This document shows, piece by piece, positions 26,858 through 35,176 of a stretch of DNA of 64,000 bases. Origin of the DNA: CAZPMT01 sp964587655. Lineage in GTDB: Bacteria; Hydrogenedentota; Hydrogenedentia; Hydrogenedentales; SLHB01. Under the pieces are notes generated by a model. It was not told the DNA's origin. It made no database searches and worked only from the letters and a program-made list of their open reading frames with translations. Location: NCBI GenBank assembly GCA_964587655.1, contig CAZPMT010000007.1:29369-93368 (forward strand). Reading direction: 5' to 3'. Within the stretch, counting starts at the first letter, position 1; each line of letters begins with the position of its first letter. Position numbers and translations under genes: made by a program.

Positions 26858-27132
26858 CAGCACTTTCCTGACTGCTTGTTAGGTCTTAGCCCAAACGTCG
26901 TGGTTGTCTATTTCACGTCCATGCGCACTAGCACGTTTCCCGGAGACCATATCGCCCATCGGAGCCAATGCCTTCCGGCGAAAATCTCAAAGAATATCGG
27001 TAAGGTATACTCTGGCGCTGATACGTGTCAACTCCGGAATTCCATTTGACGCCTGGAATGTTATATCCTTACCGTCGGCCATGCGGTCTTTGGTTTCAGT
27101 ATGTTCCGACAAGAAAAGGAGATATCGCGCCC

Positions 27133-28422
27133 ATGAAGTCTGTTCTCGCTGGCAAATCCGCATCTGTCTTGATGGTTGTTGCCGTCGTGTTGCTCGCGTC
27201 GTCCGCTTCGGCGGACTGGCCCCAACTCCAGGGGCCCAATCGCGATGGCAGTTCGCCGGAAAAGGGCCTGGCCCGCGCATGGCCGGAGACGGGCCCCAAA
27301 GTCCTGTGGTCGTTTTCGCTCGGGGTGGGGTACGGCTCCGCCGCGGTGCGTGACGGAGAAGTCTACATCTTCGATCGCGTCGACGATAAGCAGGACGTCC
27401 TGCGGTGTCTCGATCTTCAAACCGGAAAAGAACTCTGGAACTACGCGTACGACGCGCCGGGAACCATCAGCCATAACGGTTCACGGGCGGCGCCCGCCGT
27501 GGACGACAAATACGTTTTCGCGGTAGGCATGATGGGCCATTTCTCCTGCGTTGACCGCAAGACCCATCAGCTCGTTTGGCAGAAGAACCTGCTTGCCGAT
27601 TTCAATGTCGAGGCCGCCCGTTGGGGCGTCGTGCAGTCACCCTCGCTTTACAAAGACCTGGTTATCGTGGCGCCGCAAGCGCCGGACGCGTACGTCGTCG
27701 CTTACAAGCGCGATACGGGGGATCTGGTGTGGAAATCCCCAACGCTGGGCCTCTTCGGCTATTCGACGCCGGTGGTCACCAAGCTTGGCGGCGTTGACCA
27801 GGCCGTTATGATCGGCGCCTGCAAGAAGGGCGGCGGCGAACCCGGAAAGGTGGCAGGCATCTCCCTCGACAACGGCGCCGTCCTCTGGACGTACGATGGT
27901 TTCCAGTGCTACATCCCCATTCCTTACCCGGCCACGCTGCCGGACGACCGCTTGTTCATAACGGGTGGATACGCCGCCGGTTCGGCGATGATCCAGGTCA
28001 AGCAAGAAGGCGGCAAGTTCGCGGTCAAGGAGCTTTTCAAGACAGACGCGTGCGGCAGCCAGATCCACCAGCCGCTCTTCCATAACGACCATCTCTACAT
28101 GAACAGCAACACGAATGAGCGCAAGGACGGCATGCTCTGCCTGGCCCTGGACGGCCAAGTCAAGTGGAAGACCGCGGGCGCCGGGTCTTCGCCCATGTTC
28201 GGGCTCGGCAATCTCATCATCGCCGACAACCTTATCCTGAATCTCGACGGCGATAAGGGGATCCTGCACCTCATCGAGCCCTCGCCCGATGGTTACAAGG
28301 AACTGGCCCGGGCCGCTATCTTCGGCGGCAAGGAAATATGGGCCCCCATGGCATTGTCCGACGGAAAACTCCTTCTCCGCAATCAACAGGAGATGAAGTG
28401 CCTGGACATAAAGAACCCGTGA
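27133..28422 (+). CDS. secreted PQQ-like beta-propeller protein
   Basis: An exported protein of 429 residues with a signal peptide (SVLMVVAVVLLASSASA). The mature part is a chain of PQQ/BamB-like blades: WPQLQGPNRDGSS at the start, then repeated L-x-TG-x-x-LW patterns (DLQTGKELWNY, DRKTHQLVWQK, KRDTGDLVWKS, SLDNGAVLWTY). No quinoprotein active-site cysteine pair is seen, so it is probably a scaffold or sensor rather than a dehydrogenase. AAGGAG lies 11 bases before the ATG. It is followed by a related gene 40 bases on. Confidence 0.85.
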   Translation: MKSVLAGKSASVLMVVAVVLLASSASADWPQLQGPNRDGSSPEKGLARAWPETGPKVLWSFSLGVGYGSAAVRDGEVYIFDRVDDKQDVLRCLDLQTGKELWNYAYDAPGTISHNGSRAAPAVDDKYVFAVGMMGHFSCVDRKTHQLVWQKNLLADFNVEAARWGVVQSPSLYKDLVIVAPQAPDAYVVAYKRDTGDLVWKSPTLGLFGYSTPVVTKLGGVDQAVMIGACKKGGGEPGKVAGISLDNGAVLWTYDGFQCYIPIPYPATLPDDRLFITGGYAAGSAMIQVKQEGGKFAVKELFKTDACGSQIHQPLFHNDHLYMNSNTNERKDGMLCLALDGQVKWKTAGAGSSPMFGLGNLIIADNLILNLDGDKGILHLIEPSPDGYKELARAAIFGGKEIWAPMALSDGKLLLRNQQEMKCLDIKNP

Positions 28423-28462
28423 GACCGCGAAACCTTTGCCCGGCGGCCTTTCGTCAAGCGTA

Positions 28463-29902
28463 ATGAAACTTTCACGACGTGATTATCTGGTCTTTGGGAT
28501 CGCGCTGCCGGTCAGCGTGGCAGTCGCGGGAGCATGTCTGGCGTTCTGGTTTACGCATGATCCGGACGCGGACATTCAAGCGCGTCTGCCGGGCGCGGAC
28601 GGGACCCCCGAGAAGGCCCGCGAACAGGACGCCGTAAAGGACCTGTCAGGCACGTTCCAGCAGTTCGACGGCACGCCCGCGGACTTGCCGGGAGCGTGGC
28701 CCAGGTTCCGCGGAGCGGACTTCGACAACATCCGAAAAGAAGGCCCGCCACTCGCGGAGTCCTGGGGCGAAAACGGGCCGCCGATATTGTGGAAGGTCGA
28801 ACTCGGCGAAGGCTACGCAGCGCCCGTCGTACTCGCGGGCCGCGTCTACCTCATTGATTACGACGAAAAGGCCAAGGCCGACGCCATCCGCTGTTTCTCG
28901 CTCGCCGATGGACGCGAGATCTGGCGGCGGTCTTATCGTCTCACGGTCAAAAGAAACCACGGAATGTCCCGGACGGTTCCGGTTGTTACAGAGAAGCACC
29001 TCGTCACTATAGGGCCTCGATGCCATGTGGTTTGTCTGGATTCCGCCACGGGCGCATTCCGATGGGGCATCGACCTTCAGCGAGAGTATGGAACGAAAGA
29101 GCCTTTGTGGTACACGGGACAATGCCCGCTAATCGACGAGGGCCGCGTGATCCTGGCCCCCGGCGGGACGGATGTTCTCATGATGGCCGTCGATTGCGAG
29201 ACCGGGACGCCGATCTGGAAAACGCCGAACACGCAACACTGGGATATGTCCCATTCGTCCGTCATGCCCATGAAGATCGCCGGAAAGAAAATGTACGTTT
29301 ACTGGGCCGTCGGCGGCGTCACCGGCGTGTCGGCTGAAGCCGACGACGCAGGCAAGATTCTCTGGCAGTTGCGCTGGAACGCAAAGGTCATCGCCCCGTC
29401 GCCCATCCCGTTGGAGGACGGCAGGATATTCCTCACGGCGGGCTACGGCGAAGGCGGCATGATGATCCAGGTCCATGAAAATAGCGGGGCCTTCACCGCG
29501 GAAGTGCTGTTCAAGCACGGCCCCAAGGACGGCCTGGCCTGCGAACAGCAGACGCCGATTTACCATGACGGCCTGTTATACGGCATAATGCCCAAGGACG
29601 CGGGCGCGTTGCGCGGCCAATTCGTCTGCTATCGGCCCGACGGTTCACTCGCGTGGTCGAGCGGCCAGTCCAACAGGTTTGGACTCGGACCGTTCCTTCT
29701 GGCCGATGGCAAGTTCTACATACTGGATGACGACGGCATGCTGACGATGGTCCGCGCGAGCCGCGACGCGTATGCGCCGCTGGCGAAGGCGCAGGTGCTA
29801 CACGGCCAGGACGCATGGGGCCCAATCTGCCCCGTGGGAGACCGGATGTTGCTGCGCGACTCGAGGCAAATGGTATGCATTTCAGTGGGCGCGAAGAACT
29901 AG
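28463..29902 (+). CDS. membrane-anchored PQQ-like beta-propeller protein
   Basis: A 479-residue paralogue of the upstream gene. An uncleaved anchor (YLVFGIALPVSVAVAGACLAFW) sits at about residues 6-28, followed by a linker to residue 75 and then propeller blades starting at WPRFRGADFDNI and including CFSLADGREIWRR, CLDSATGAFRWGI and DCETGTPIWKT. The same WPxxRG opening recurs in the two anchored propellers of the redox cluster downstream, suggesting a local family expansion. Role unknown. Confidence 0.83.
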   Translation: MKLSRRDYLVFGIALPVSVAVAGACLAFWFTHDPDADIQARLPGADGTPEKAREQDAVKDLSGTFQQFDGTPADLPGAWPRFRGADFDNIRKEGPPLAESWGENGPPILWKVELGEGYAAPVVLAGRVYLIDYDEKAKADAIRCFSLADGREIWRRSYRLTVKRNHGMSRTVPVVTEKHLVTIGPRCHVVCLDSATGAFRWGIDLQREYGTKEPLWYTGQCPLIDEGRVILAPGGTDVLMMAVDCETGTPIWKTPNTQHWDMSHSSVMPMKIAGKKMYVYWAVGGVTGVSAEADDAGKILWQLRWNAKVIAPSPIPLEDGRIFLTAGYGEGGMMIQVHENSGAFTAEVLFKHGPKDGLACEQQTPIYHDGLLYGIMPKDAGALRGQFVCYRPDGSLAWSSGQSNRFGLGPFLLADGKFYILDDDGMLTMVRASRDAYAPLAKAQVLHGQDAWGPICPVGDRMLLRDSRQMVCISVGAKN

Positions 29903-29987
29903 CGTATCGAGTCAGAATTGAGGCATCTTAAGTGAACGGTTTGACTGAAACTGCGAGGACAAACAAAGAAGAGGCTGCGGATGCAAG

Positions 29988-30083
29988 TTCCCCCTTTGAA
30001 GGGGGTTAGGGGGATGTCAAGCCTGCGGTATAGACATCTGCCGCGCCAGAAGAACATCCCCCTAACCCCCTTCAAAGGGGGAA
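29988..30083. repeat. paired inverted hairpin element (second family)
   Basis: Exact 30-bp inverted arms at 29988-30017 and 30054-30083 are separated by 36 bases. Each arm contains its own palindrome CCCCC-TTTGAA-GGGGG followed by TTAGGGGGATGT. It fills most of the gap before the Tat protein at 30164 and has the same architecture as, but a different sequence from, the element at 23721. Confidence 0.85.
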
Positions 30084-30163
30084 TAGGCGTGTTTGACGCC
30101 AGAAACATAAGTCACAAACAGGATAACTCACTACACTAGCCGTGGTGCGAAAAGGAAAGGCCG

Positions 30164-31129
30164 ATGACCATGAATAAGAACAGCGGCATTGGACGGCGCG
30201 ATTTCTTGCGTTTTGCCGGTACGGCTGCCAGCGGTGCGGCAATGGCAACCACCGCATCAGCCCAGGCCGGTCCCTCAAGAGTGACGTTCAGGGAGTCAAA
30301 GCGCATTCCCTTGGACATACCCAATCCGAGCGCGCTGGCTGTCGGACCGGGCGGCAAACTTTATATCGGCGGCGAGAACGCCGTCATAGTTCTGGATGCC
30401 GAAGGAAAACAGGCCGCGCGCTTCGCTGTCGAGGGCCGGCCCGGCTGCCTCGCGGCATTGCCTGACGAAAAACTGCTTGTAGGATTGCGAAATCGTTTGG
30501 AGGTACTCGACTCGAAGGGCGTTCGGGTCGCGTTGTGGCAGGACTTGGGCGAGCGCGGCTACCTGACTTCAATTGCCGCCGACGAAGAGGACGTCTTCGC
30601 CGCCGATGCCGGCAACCGAATCGTGTTGCGCCTGGGCCTCGACGGGAAACTCCGCAACCGGATCGGCGAACGCGACAAGGAACACGGCGTGACCGGATTC
30701 GTTATTCCCAGCCCGTACTTTGACGTCGCACTCGATCCAATGGGGTCGCTGTGGGCCGTGAATTGCGGGAAGCACGGCATCGAAAATTACCGGCCCAATG
30801 GGGAACTGATCAGCTCATGGTATCGTTCCGGAATGGAAATGGAAGCCTTCTGCGGCTGCTGCAACCCGATCCATATCGCATTCCGAAGCGACAGCACCCT
30901 CGTCACGGTCGAGAAAGGGATCAACAGGGTCAAGGTCTATTCGCCGGACACCAAACTGCTCGGCGTAGTCGTGGACGCGGAGGCCCCGCCGATAGCAGAC
31001 AACAAAGCGCTCTTCTGCAACGTCGAGCCGCCAATAATGGACCTGGCTGTCGACCAACAAGACCGGATTCTGCTGCTCAACAAGCCCGAAAGTACGGTCC
31101 TTGTTTACGAGGAAGATAAGAAGAAATAG
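30164..31129 (+). CDS. Tat-exported NHL-like beta-propeller protein
   Basis: A 321-residue protein with a twin-arginine signal (GRRDFLRFAG then an Ala-rich stretch ending ASAQA). The mature part looks like an NHL/SMP-30 type propeller: repeated PSALAVGPGGKLYIGGENAV, TSIAADEEDVFAADAGNRI and FDVALDPMGSLWAVNC. A FCGCC cluster near residue 228 could bind metal. A second ATG lies 6 bases into the gene. Tat export usually means a cofactor loaded in the cytoplasm, but none is identified. Confidence 0.75.
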   Translation: MTMNKNSGIGRRDFLRFAGTAASGAAMATTASAQAGPSRVTFRESKRIPLDIPNPSALAVGPGGKLYIGGENAVIVLDAEGKQAARFAVEGRPGCLAALPDEKLLVGLRNRLEVLDSKGVRVALWQDLGERGYLTSIAADEEDVFAADAGNRIVLRLGLDGKLRNRIGERDKEHGVTGFVIPSPYFDVALDPMGSLWAVNCGKHGIENYRPNGELISSWYRSGMEMEAFCGCCNPIHIAFRSDSTLVTVEKGINRVKVYSPDTKLLGVVVDAEAPPIADNKALFCNVEPPIMDLAVDQQDRILLLNKPESTVLVYEEDKKK

Positions 31130-31176
31130 CCCGGCAATCGAAACCCAGCGCGATCCTGATTTCAGTGCGATGGATG

Positions 31177-31185
31177 TGGTATTCT
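31177..31185 (+). promoter_or_regulatory. extended -10 box before the antitoxin gene
   Basis: TG-G-TATTCT lies 39 bases before the ATG at 31225, with AAGGAG at 31211-31216 as the ribosome site. Confidence 0.45.
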
Positions 31186-31224
31186 TCAAGAGGTAAAACA
31201 CGTCGAGTTCAAGGAGATGCTTCG

Positions 31225-31476
31225 ATGAGACAGATGACCATAGACTATCCTGAAGCCCTCCCGGATGTCTTACAGGAAACGCCTGAACAGTTCGAGCGTG
31301 AAGCGCGGATAGCGATGGCGGTGAAATTGTTCGAAATGAAACGGATTTCGTCCGGCAGCGCCGCTGAGCTTGCCGGCATGAAGCGCGTGCCCTTTCTCCT
31401 CTTGCTCCATCAGTATGGCGTTCCCATGATCGACATAAGCGAGGAGGAACTCCTGTCTGACATCGAGAATGCATGA
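31225..31476 (+). CDS. UPF0175 family antitoxin-like protein
   Basis: An 83-residue protein with the UPF0175 layout: N-terminal strand MTIDYPEALPDVL, then EQFEREARIAMAVKLFEMKRISSGSAAELAGM, a helix-turn-helix-like part, and a C-terminal YGVPMIDISEEELLSDIE. Such proteins are usually the first gene of a toxin-antitoxin pair whose partner is a DUF3368 PIN-like toxin. Here only a stub of that partner follows. AAGGAG nine bases upstream fixes the start. Confidence 0.8.
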   Translation: MRQMTIDYPEALPDVLQETPEQFEREARIAMAVKLFEMKRISSGSAAELAGMKRVPFLLLLHQYGVPMIDISEEELLSDIENA

Positions 31477-31543
31477 TCTGAAGGAAATCGTCATCAACAC
31501 GGGTCCCTTGCTGGGGCTTGGCGTTTCTCTGAAGAGTGCCTGA
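31469..31543 (+). pseudogene. remnant of a DUF3368 (PIN-like) toxin
   Basis: Overlapping the antitoxin end by 8 bases, an ATG opens a 24-codon frame containing EIVINTGPLLGLG before a TGA. That segment looks like the first strand and metal-site region of DUF3368 toxins (consensus near I-x-N-T-x-P-L-x-x-L). The remaining roughly 120 residues expected are missing, replaced by 24 bases of spacer before the next gene. Confidence 0.5.
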
Positions 31544-31567
31544 ATCGAAAACTGCGAGGAATACCCC

Positions 31568-32131
31568 GTGAAGAAGGAATCGAAAATCCACCGCCGTGAT
31601 TTCATCCGCGTGGCCGCGGCGGCCGCCGCTGGCGGGGCTGCGTGGGTCGCCGCACATCCCCGGACGGACGCCACCGTCTGGCAACTCGACCCGGTCAAGT
31701 GCGTGCAATGCGGGCGGTGCGCAACGAATTGCGTGCTGAATCCCTCGGCGGTCAAATGCGTACACTCGTTCGAGATCTGCGGGTATTGCGACCTCTGTGG
31801 CGCCTACCTGCAGCCGGGAGCGAAGGCCCGCGACAGCGGCGCCGAGAACGAGCTTTGCCCGGTCGGCGCGCTCAAACGCAGATTCGTCGAGGATCCATTC
31901 TACGAATACACGATCGATGAGGACCTGTGCGTCGGCTGCGGCAAGTGCGTCAAGGGCTGTAATACGTTCGGGAACGGCTCGCTCCAACTCCAGGTGAAGC
32001 ACGACCTATGTGTAAACTGCAACGAGTGCTCGATCGCGCGCAATTGCCCATCAAAGGCGTACGAGCGCGTTCCGGCGCGGTCCGCATATCTCTTGAAGAT
32101 GCGCGACGGCGGCCCCAAGGGACTGACATGA
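31568..32131 (+). CDS. Tat-exported polyferredoxin (NapG-like)
   Basis: A 187-residue iron-sulfur protein with a twin-arginine signal (HRRDFIRVAAAAAAGG). Cysteine groups CVQCGRCATNC, CGYCDLCG with a later CPVGA, CVGCGKCVKGC and CVNCNECSIARNCP suggest four [4Fe-4S] clusters, the arrangement of NapG/MauM ferredoxins that carry electrons outside the membrane. The start is a GTG with GAGGA seven bases upstream. The stop overlaps the NapH-like gene start (ATGA), so both are translated together. No NapA, MauA or other usual acceptor is in the window. Confidence 0.85.
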   Translation: MKKESKIHRRDFIRVAAAAAAGGAAWVAAHPRTDATVWQLDPVKCVQCGRCATNCVLNPSAVKCVHSFEICGYCDLCGAYLQPGAKARDSGAENELCPVGALKRRFVEDPFYEYTIDEDLCVGCGKCVKGCNTFGNGSLQLQVKHDLCVNCNECSIARNCPSKAYERVPARSAYLLKMRDGGPKGLT

Positions 32132-33399
32132 AGTTGCCTTCTCTTGTAGCCGCCGTAATCCTCTCCGTCGTGTGGGCGCATGAAGCCGCGGCGCAGTTCC
32201 GGTTTCCCATGCCGGAGTTCGATTCGGGATACCAGCACCCGCAGACGAGTGTCCCGCCGGTGAAGAAGATTCCGGTTGCCGTGGACATTTCAGTCCTCGC
32301 CGCCGCACTGGCCCTCACTGCGTGGGCGGTACTCAAGCGCCGTTCCCGGAATGAAGTCCTCATGATAACGATATTCTCGATTGCATACTTCGGATTCTAT
32401 CGAAAGGGTTGCATATGCCCCGTTGGCAGCCTGCAGAACGTTTTGGTCCCGTTCATTGATCGCAGCATCGGCGTTCCGCTCGTGGTGCTGGCGTTCTTCT
32501 TCCTTCCATTGCTGTTCGCACTGTACTTCGGCCGGGTTTTCTGCGCGGCGGTCTGCCCACTCGGCGCCGTCCAGGAAGCCGCGGCCGTTTTTCCCGTGCA
32601 GCTTTCGCGTCCCGTCGAAGCCGTGCTCGGCCTCCTGCCCTATGCGTATCTTGGATTGACCGTCCTCTCCATGGCGATGGGGTGCGGGTATATCATCTGC
32701 CGTTACGATCCCTTCGTGGGTTTCTTCCGGCAAGGCGCAACCTTCAACATGTTCATTTTCGGCGGCGTCATGCTCCTGTGCGGGGTGTTCGTTGCCCGGC
32801 CGTATTGCCGGTTCTTATGTCCTTACGGTGTCCTGCTCAGGTGGGTGTCGCGGTTCTCGAAATGGCACGCGACCATCACACCCGCCGAGTGCATCCAATG
32901 CCGCCTCTGCGAATCCTCATGTCCGTACGGCGCGATCGTAGTCCCAGTACCGAACCAACCGCCCGTGGATCGCCGAACCGGGACCAAACGTCTCGCCCTG
33001 CTGCTACTGGCCGCGCCCGCGATCATCGCCGTCGCGGCTTGGACCGGAGCGATGTCGCACCAATTCATCGCCCGTCTACATCCGACCGTGCTCCTGGCGG
33101 AACGCGTGGCCGCCGAAGAACAGGGCCGCTTCGCCGAGCGCTCCATCGAGAGCGACGCGTTCCGCGCCGGAAAGCAATCAACGTCCGAACTCTACGCCGA
33201 GGCAAGCGATCTGAGAGTCCGGTTCAAGTATGCTTCGGCCTGGTTCGGCGCCTTCATGGGATTGGTCATCTGCGCCAAGCTCATCCGTCTTTCGGTCATT
33301 CGCAGGAGCGACGACTACGTGCCCGACCGCGGCGCATGCCTCAGTTGCGCACGTTGTTTCGCCTACTGTCCAGTCGAGGGCAACAATGCTAACGCGTGA
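32128..33399 (+). CDS. NapH-like membrane polyferredoxin
   Basis: Integral membrane 4Fe-4S protein of 423 residues. The N-terminus looks like a signal or first helix (LVAAVILSVVWAHEAAA). Paired cysteine motifs CICPVGSLQNV, CAAVCPLGAVQEA and CRFLCPYGVLLR punctuate the helices as in NapH/NosR. Soluble cluster motifs CIQCRLCESSCPYGA and CLSCARCFAYCPVEG follow. It would pass electrons through the membrane between a cytoplasmic or quinol donor and the NapG-like partner. It overlaps the next gene by 14 bases. Confidence 0.88.
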   Translation: MKLPSLVAAVILSVVWAHEAAAQFRFPMPEFDSGYQHPQTSVPPVKKIPVAVDISVLAAALALTAWAVLKRRSRNEVLMITIFSIAYFGFYRKGCICPVGSLQNVLVPFIDRSIGVPLVVLAFFFLPLLFALYFGRVFCAAVCPLGAVQEAAAVFPVQLSRPVEAVLGLLPYAYLGLTVLSMAMGCGYIICRYDPFVGFFRQGATFNMFIFGGVMLLCGVFVARPYCRFLCPYGVLLRWVSRFSKWHATITPAECIQCRLCESSCPYGAIVVPVPNQPPVDRRTGTKRLALLLLAAPAIIAVAAWTGAMSHQFIARLHPTVLLAERVAAEEQGRFAERSIESDAFRAGKQSTSELYAEASDLRVRFKYASAWFGAFMGLVICAKLIRLSVIRRSDDYVPDRGACLSCARCFAYCPVEGNNANA

Positions 33400-35176
33400 T
33401 CAAAAGAAACGCCGGTTCACGGCGAACGAAATGGCGTGGCTGGCGTCCGTCACCGTGGCCGTCGTATCCGGCCTGTTCTCGTTCGTAGTATCAATCCTGC
33501 TTGTGGCAAACTATTTCCAGGTGCAGGCCATCACTCCGCTCGATAACCCGGAACTCCTGGCACTCCGCCAACAACTCGCCGCGTCACCGCAGCCCGATGA
33601 GAACCTCGTCCTCCGGATCCGATCTTTGGACCTGCTTACGCGCAAGGCCTTCTTTACCAGCCAGGCTCACTTGAAGATGGGAGGTTATCTGCTGTTGGGC
33701 GGCGCGATCGTTCTGCTGATCGCGCTTCGCGCCGCCGCAAGATTCAGCCCGCGTCCTCCCATGCCACAGGGCGAGCCGCCAGCCACGGCGCATTGGATAC
33801 ATCAGGCGCGAGCCAAGGAATACGTTGCACTCGCGGGCGTGGTCTGGGTGGCGGCGGCATTGCTCGCCGCGTACTTCACCCAACTCGAAGCGCCCGTCCC
33901 GGCGCACGCGATTGGCACTTCAGACAATGGGTTGCAACCCATTGTCGTGCCCGGGCAACCAAAAGACGCGTCCGCCGCCACGTACCCGGATTGGGAAACC
34001 ATGCAGCGGAACTGGCCGTCGTTTCGCGGTCCCGGCGGATACGGCGTCGCGCACTACACGACCGCCCCGACGGAATGGGATGTTGCGACGGGCAAGAACA
34101 TAAAGTGGAAGATCGAGGTGCCGCTGCCGGGCGCCAATTCGCCCGTCGTGTGGGACAAGCGTGTGTTCCTCAGCGGCGCAACGGAGAGCGCGCGCGAAGT
34201 CTTCTGCTTCGACACGGAGACTGGCCAACTGCTTTGGCGGCGCGCGCTCGAAAAGTTGCCGGGCACGCCCGACGCGCCTCCGAAGGTCGGCGAAGACACC
34301 GGATATGCCGCGCCGTCAATGGCCGCGCACGGAGATCGCGTCTTCGCGATCTTCGCGAACGGCGACTTGGCCTGCTATGACTTCGATGGGAATCTCAAGT
34401 GGGGCAAGAACCTTGGACTCCCCGACAACCATTACGGATATTCATCTTCGCTCTTGGCGTACCAGAACCTGCTGTATATTCAATACGACCAGAACAAGAA
34501 CGGGAAGTTGATCGCGCTCGACGCCGCTGATGGCCGCGAGGCCTGGACCGTCAATCGCCAGAAGATCTCCTGGGCATCGCCAGTCTGCGTGCAAACCGCG
34601 TTCGGCTTCGAACTCGTGCTCTGTTCCGAGCAGAACGTTGATGCGTATGATCCGCTGACGGGCGCACTGGCCTGGCAGATCAAATGCCTCGGCGGCGAGG
34701 TCGCACCCAGCCCTGCCTACGGCGGCGGAATGTTCTTCGTGGCTAATGACAACGCCACCGCCACGGCCATTCGTTTCGATGCGAACGACAAGATCCCGAA
34801 GCCTGCAATCGCCTGGCAATGGGACGAACTACTCCCGGACGTCGCAAGTCCTCTGGGCACGGACCGGCACTTCTACGTCGCCACGTCCCGCGCCCAGATC
34901 GCCTGCCTCGACATCAACACCGGGACCGTGGCATGGGACAAGGAATTCGACGAAGGCTTCTACGCGTCGCCCATTCTCGTCGGCGACCGCATCTATGCCG
35001 TCGACATGAAAGGGACAACGTACGTGTTTAAGACGGGGCCGGTGTTCGAACAAATCGCCGCGCCGAAACTCAACGAACCCGTCCAGGCAACGCCGGCTTT
35101 CATGGACGGTTGCATCTACTTCCGCACCGAAAAGAACCTGATCTGCGTCGCGAGGCAAGATGAACCCCCAGCTTGA
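33386..35176 (+). CDS. three-helix membrane anchor fused to a PQQ-like propeller
   Basis: A 596-residue protein. Three transmembrane helices lie in the first 180 residues (around 16-43, 96-118 and 146-166). After a linker the propeller begins at WPSFRGPGGYGV and has blades such as CFDTETGQLLWRR, ALDAADGREAWTV, AYDPLTGALAWQI and CLDINTGTVAWDK. The linker contains a 24-bp palindromic repeat inserted in frame. Overlaps of 14 bases upstream and 17 bases downstream lock it into the redox operon. No PQQ-ligand signature of a true quinoprotein was seen. Confidence 0.82.
   Translation: MLTRDQKKRRFTANEMAWLASVTVAVVSGLFSFVVSILLVANYFQVQAITPLDNPELLALRQQLAASPQPDENLVLRIRSLDLLTRKAFFTSQAHLKMGGYLLLGGAIVLLIALRAAARFSPRPPMPQGEPPATAHWIHQARAKEYVALAGVVWVAAALLAAYFTQLEAPVPAHAIGTSDNGLQPIVVPGQPKDASAATYPDWETMQRNWPSFRGPGGYGVAHYTTAPTEWDVATGKNIKWKIEVPLPGANSPVVWDKRVFLSGATESAREVFCFDTETGQLLWRRALEKLPGTPDAPPKVGEDTGYAAPSMAAHGDRVFAIFANGDLACYDFDGNLKWGKNLGLPDNHYGYSSSLLAYQNLLYIQYDQNKNGKLIALDAADGREAWTVNRQKISWASPVCVQTAFGFELVLCSEQNVDAYDPLTGALAWQIKCLGGEVAPSPAYGGGMFFVANDNATATAIRFDANDKIPKPAIAWQWDELLPDVASPLGTDRHFYVATSRAQIACLDINTGTVAWDKEFDEGFYASPILVGDRIYAVDMKGTTYVFKTGPVFEQIAAPKLNEPVQATPAFMDGCIYFRTEKNLICVARQDEPPA
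33923..33946 (+). repeat. 24-bp palindrome inside the propeller gene
   Basis: GACAATGGGTTG followed directly by its reverse complement. It is in frame and encodes roughly SDNGLQPIV in the linker between the third membrane helix and the propeller. Other copies are at 40283 and, with a paired base change, at 40475. Confidence 0.85.

Noticed and set aside
26858..27132. T-box or leader attenuator upstream of ilvB
   Set aside because: No T-box sequence, no branched-chain-rich leader peptide and no terminator/antiterminator pair were found on the minus strand.
27133..35176. True PQQ-dependent alcohol dehydrogenases
   Set aside because: Blade repeats are present but no adjacent-cysteine pair or other quinoprotein active-site motif was seen, and no PQQ synthesis genes are nearby.
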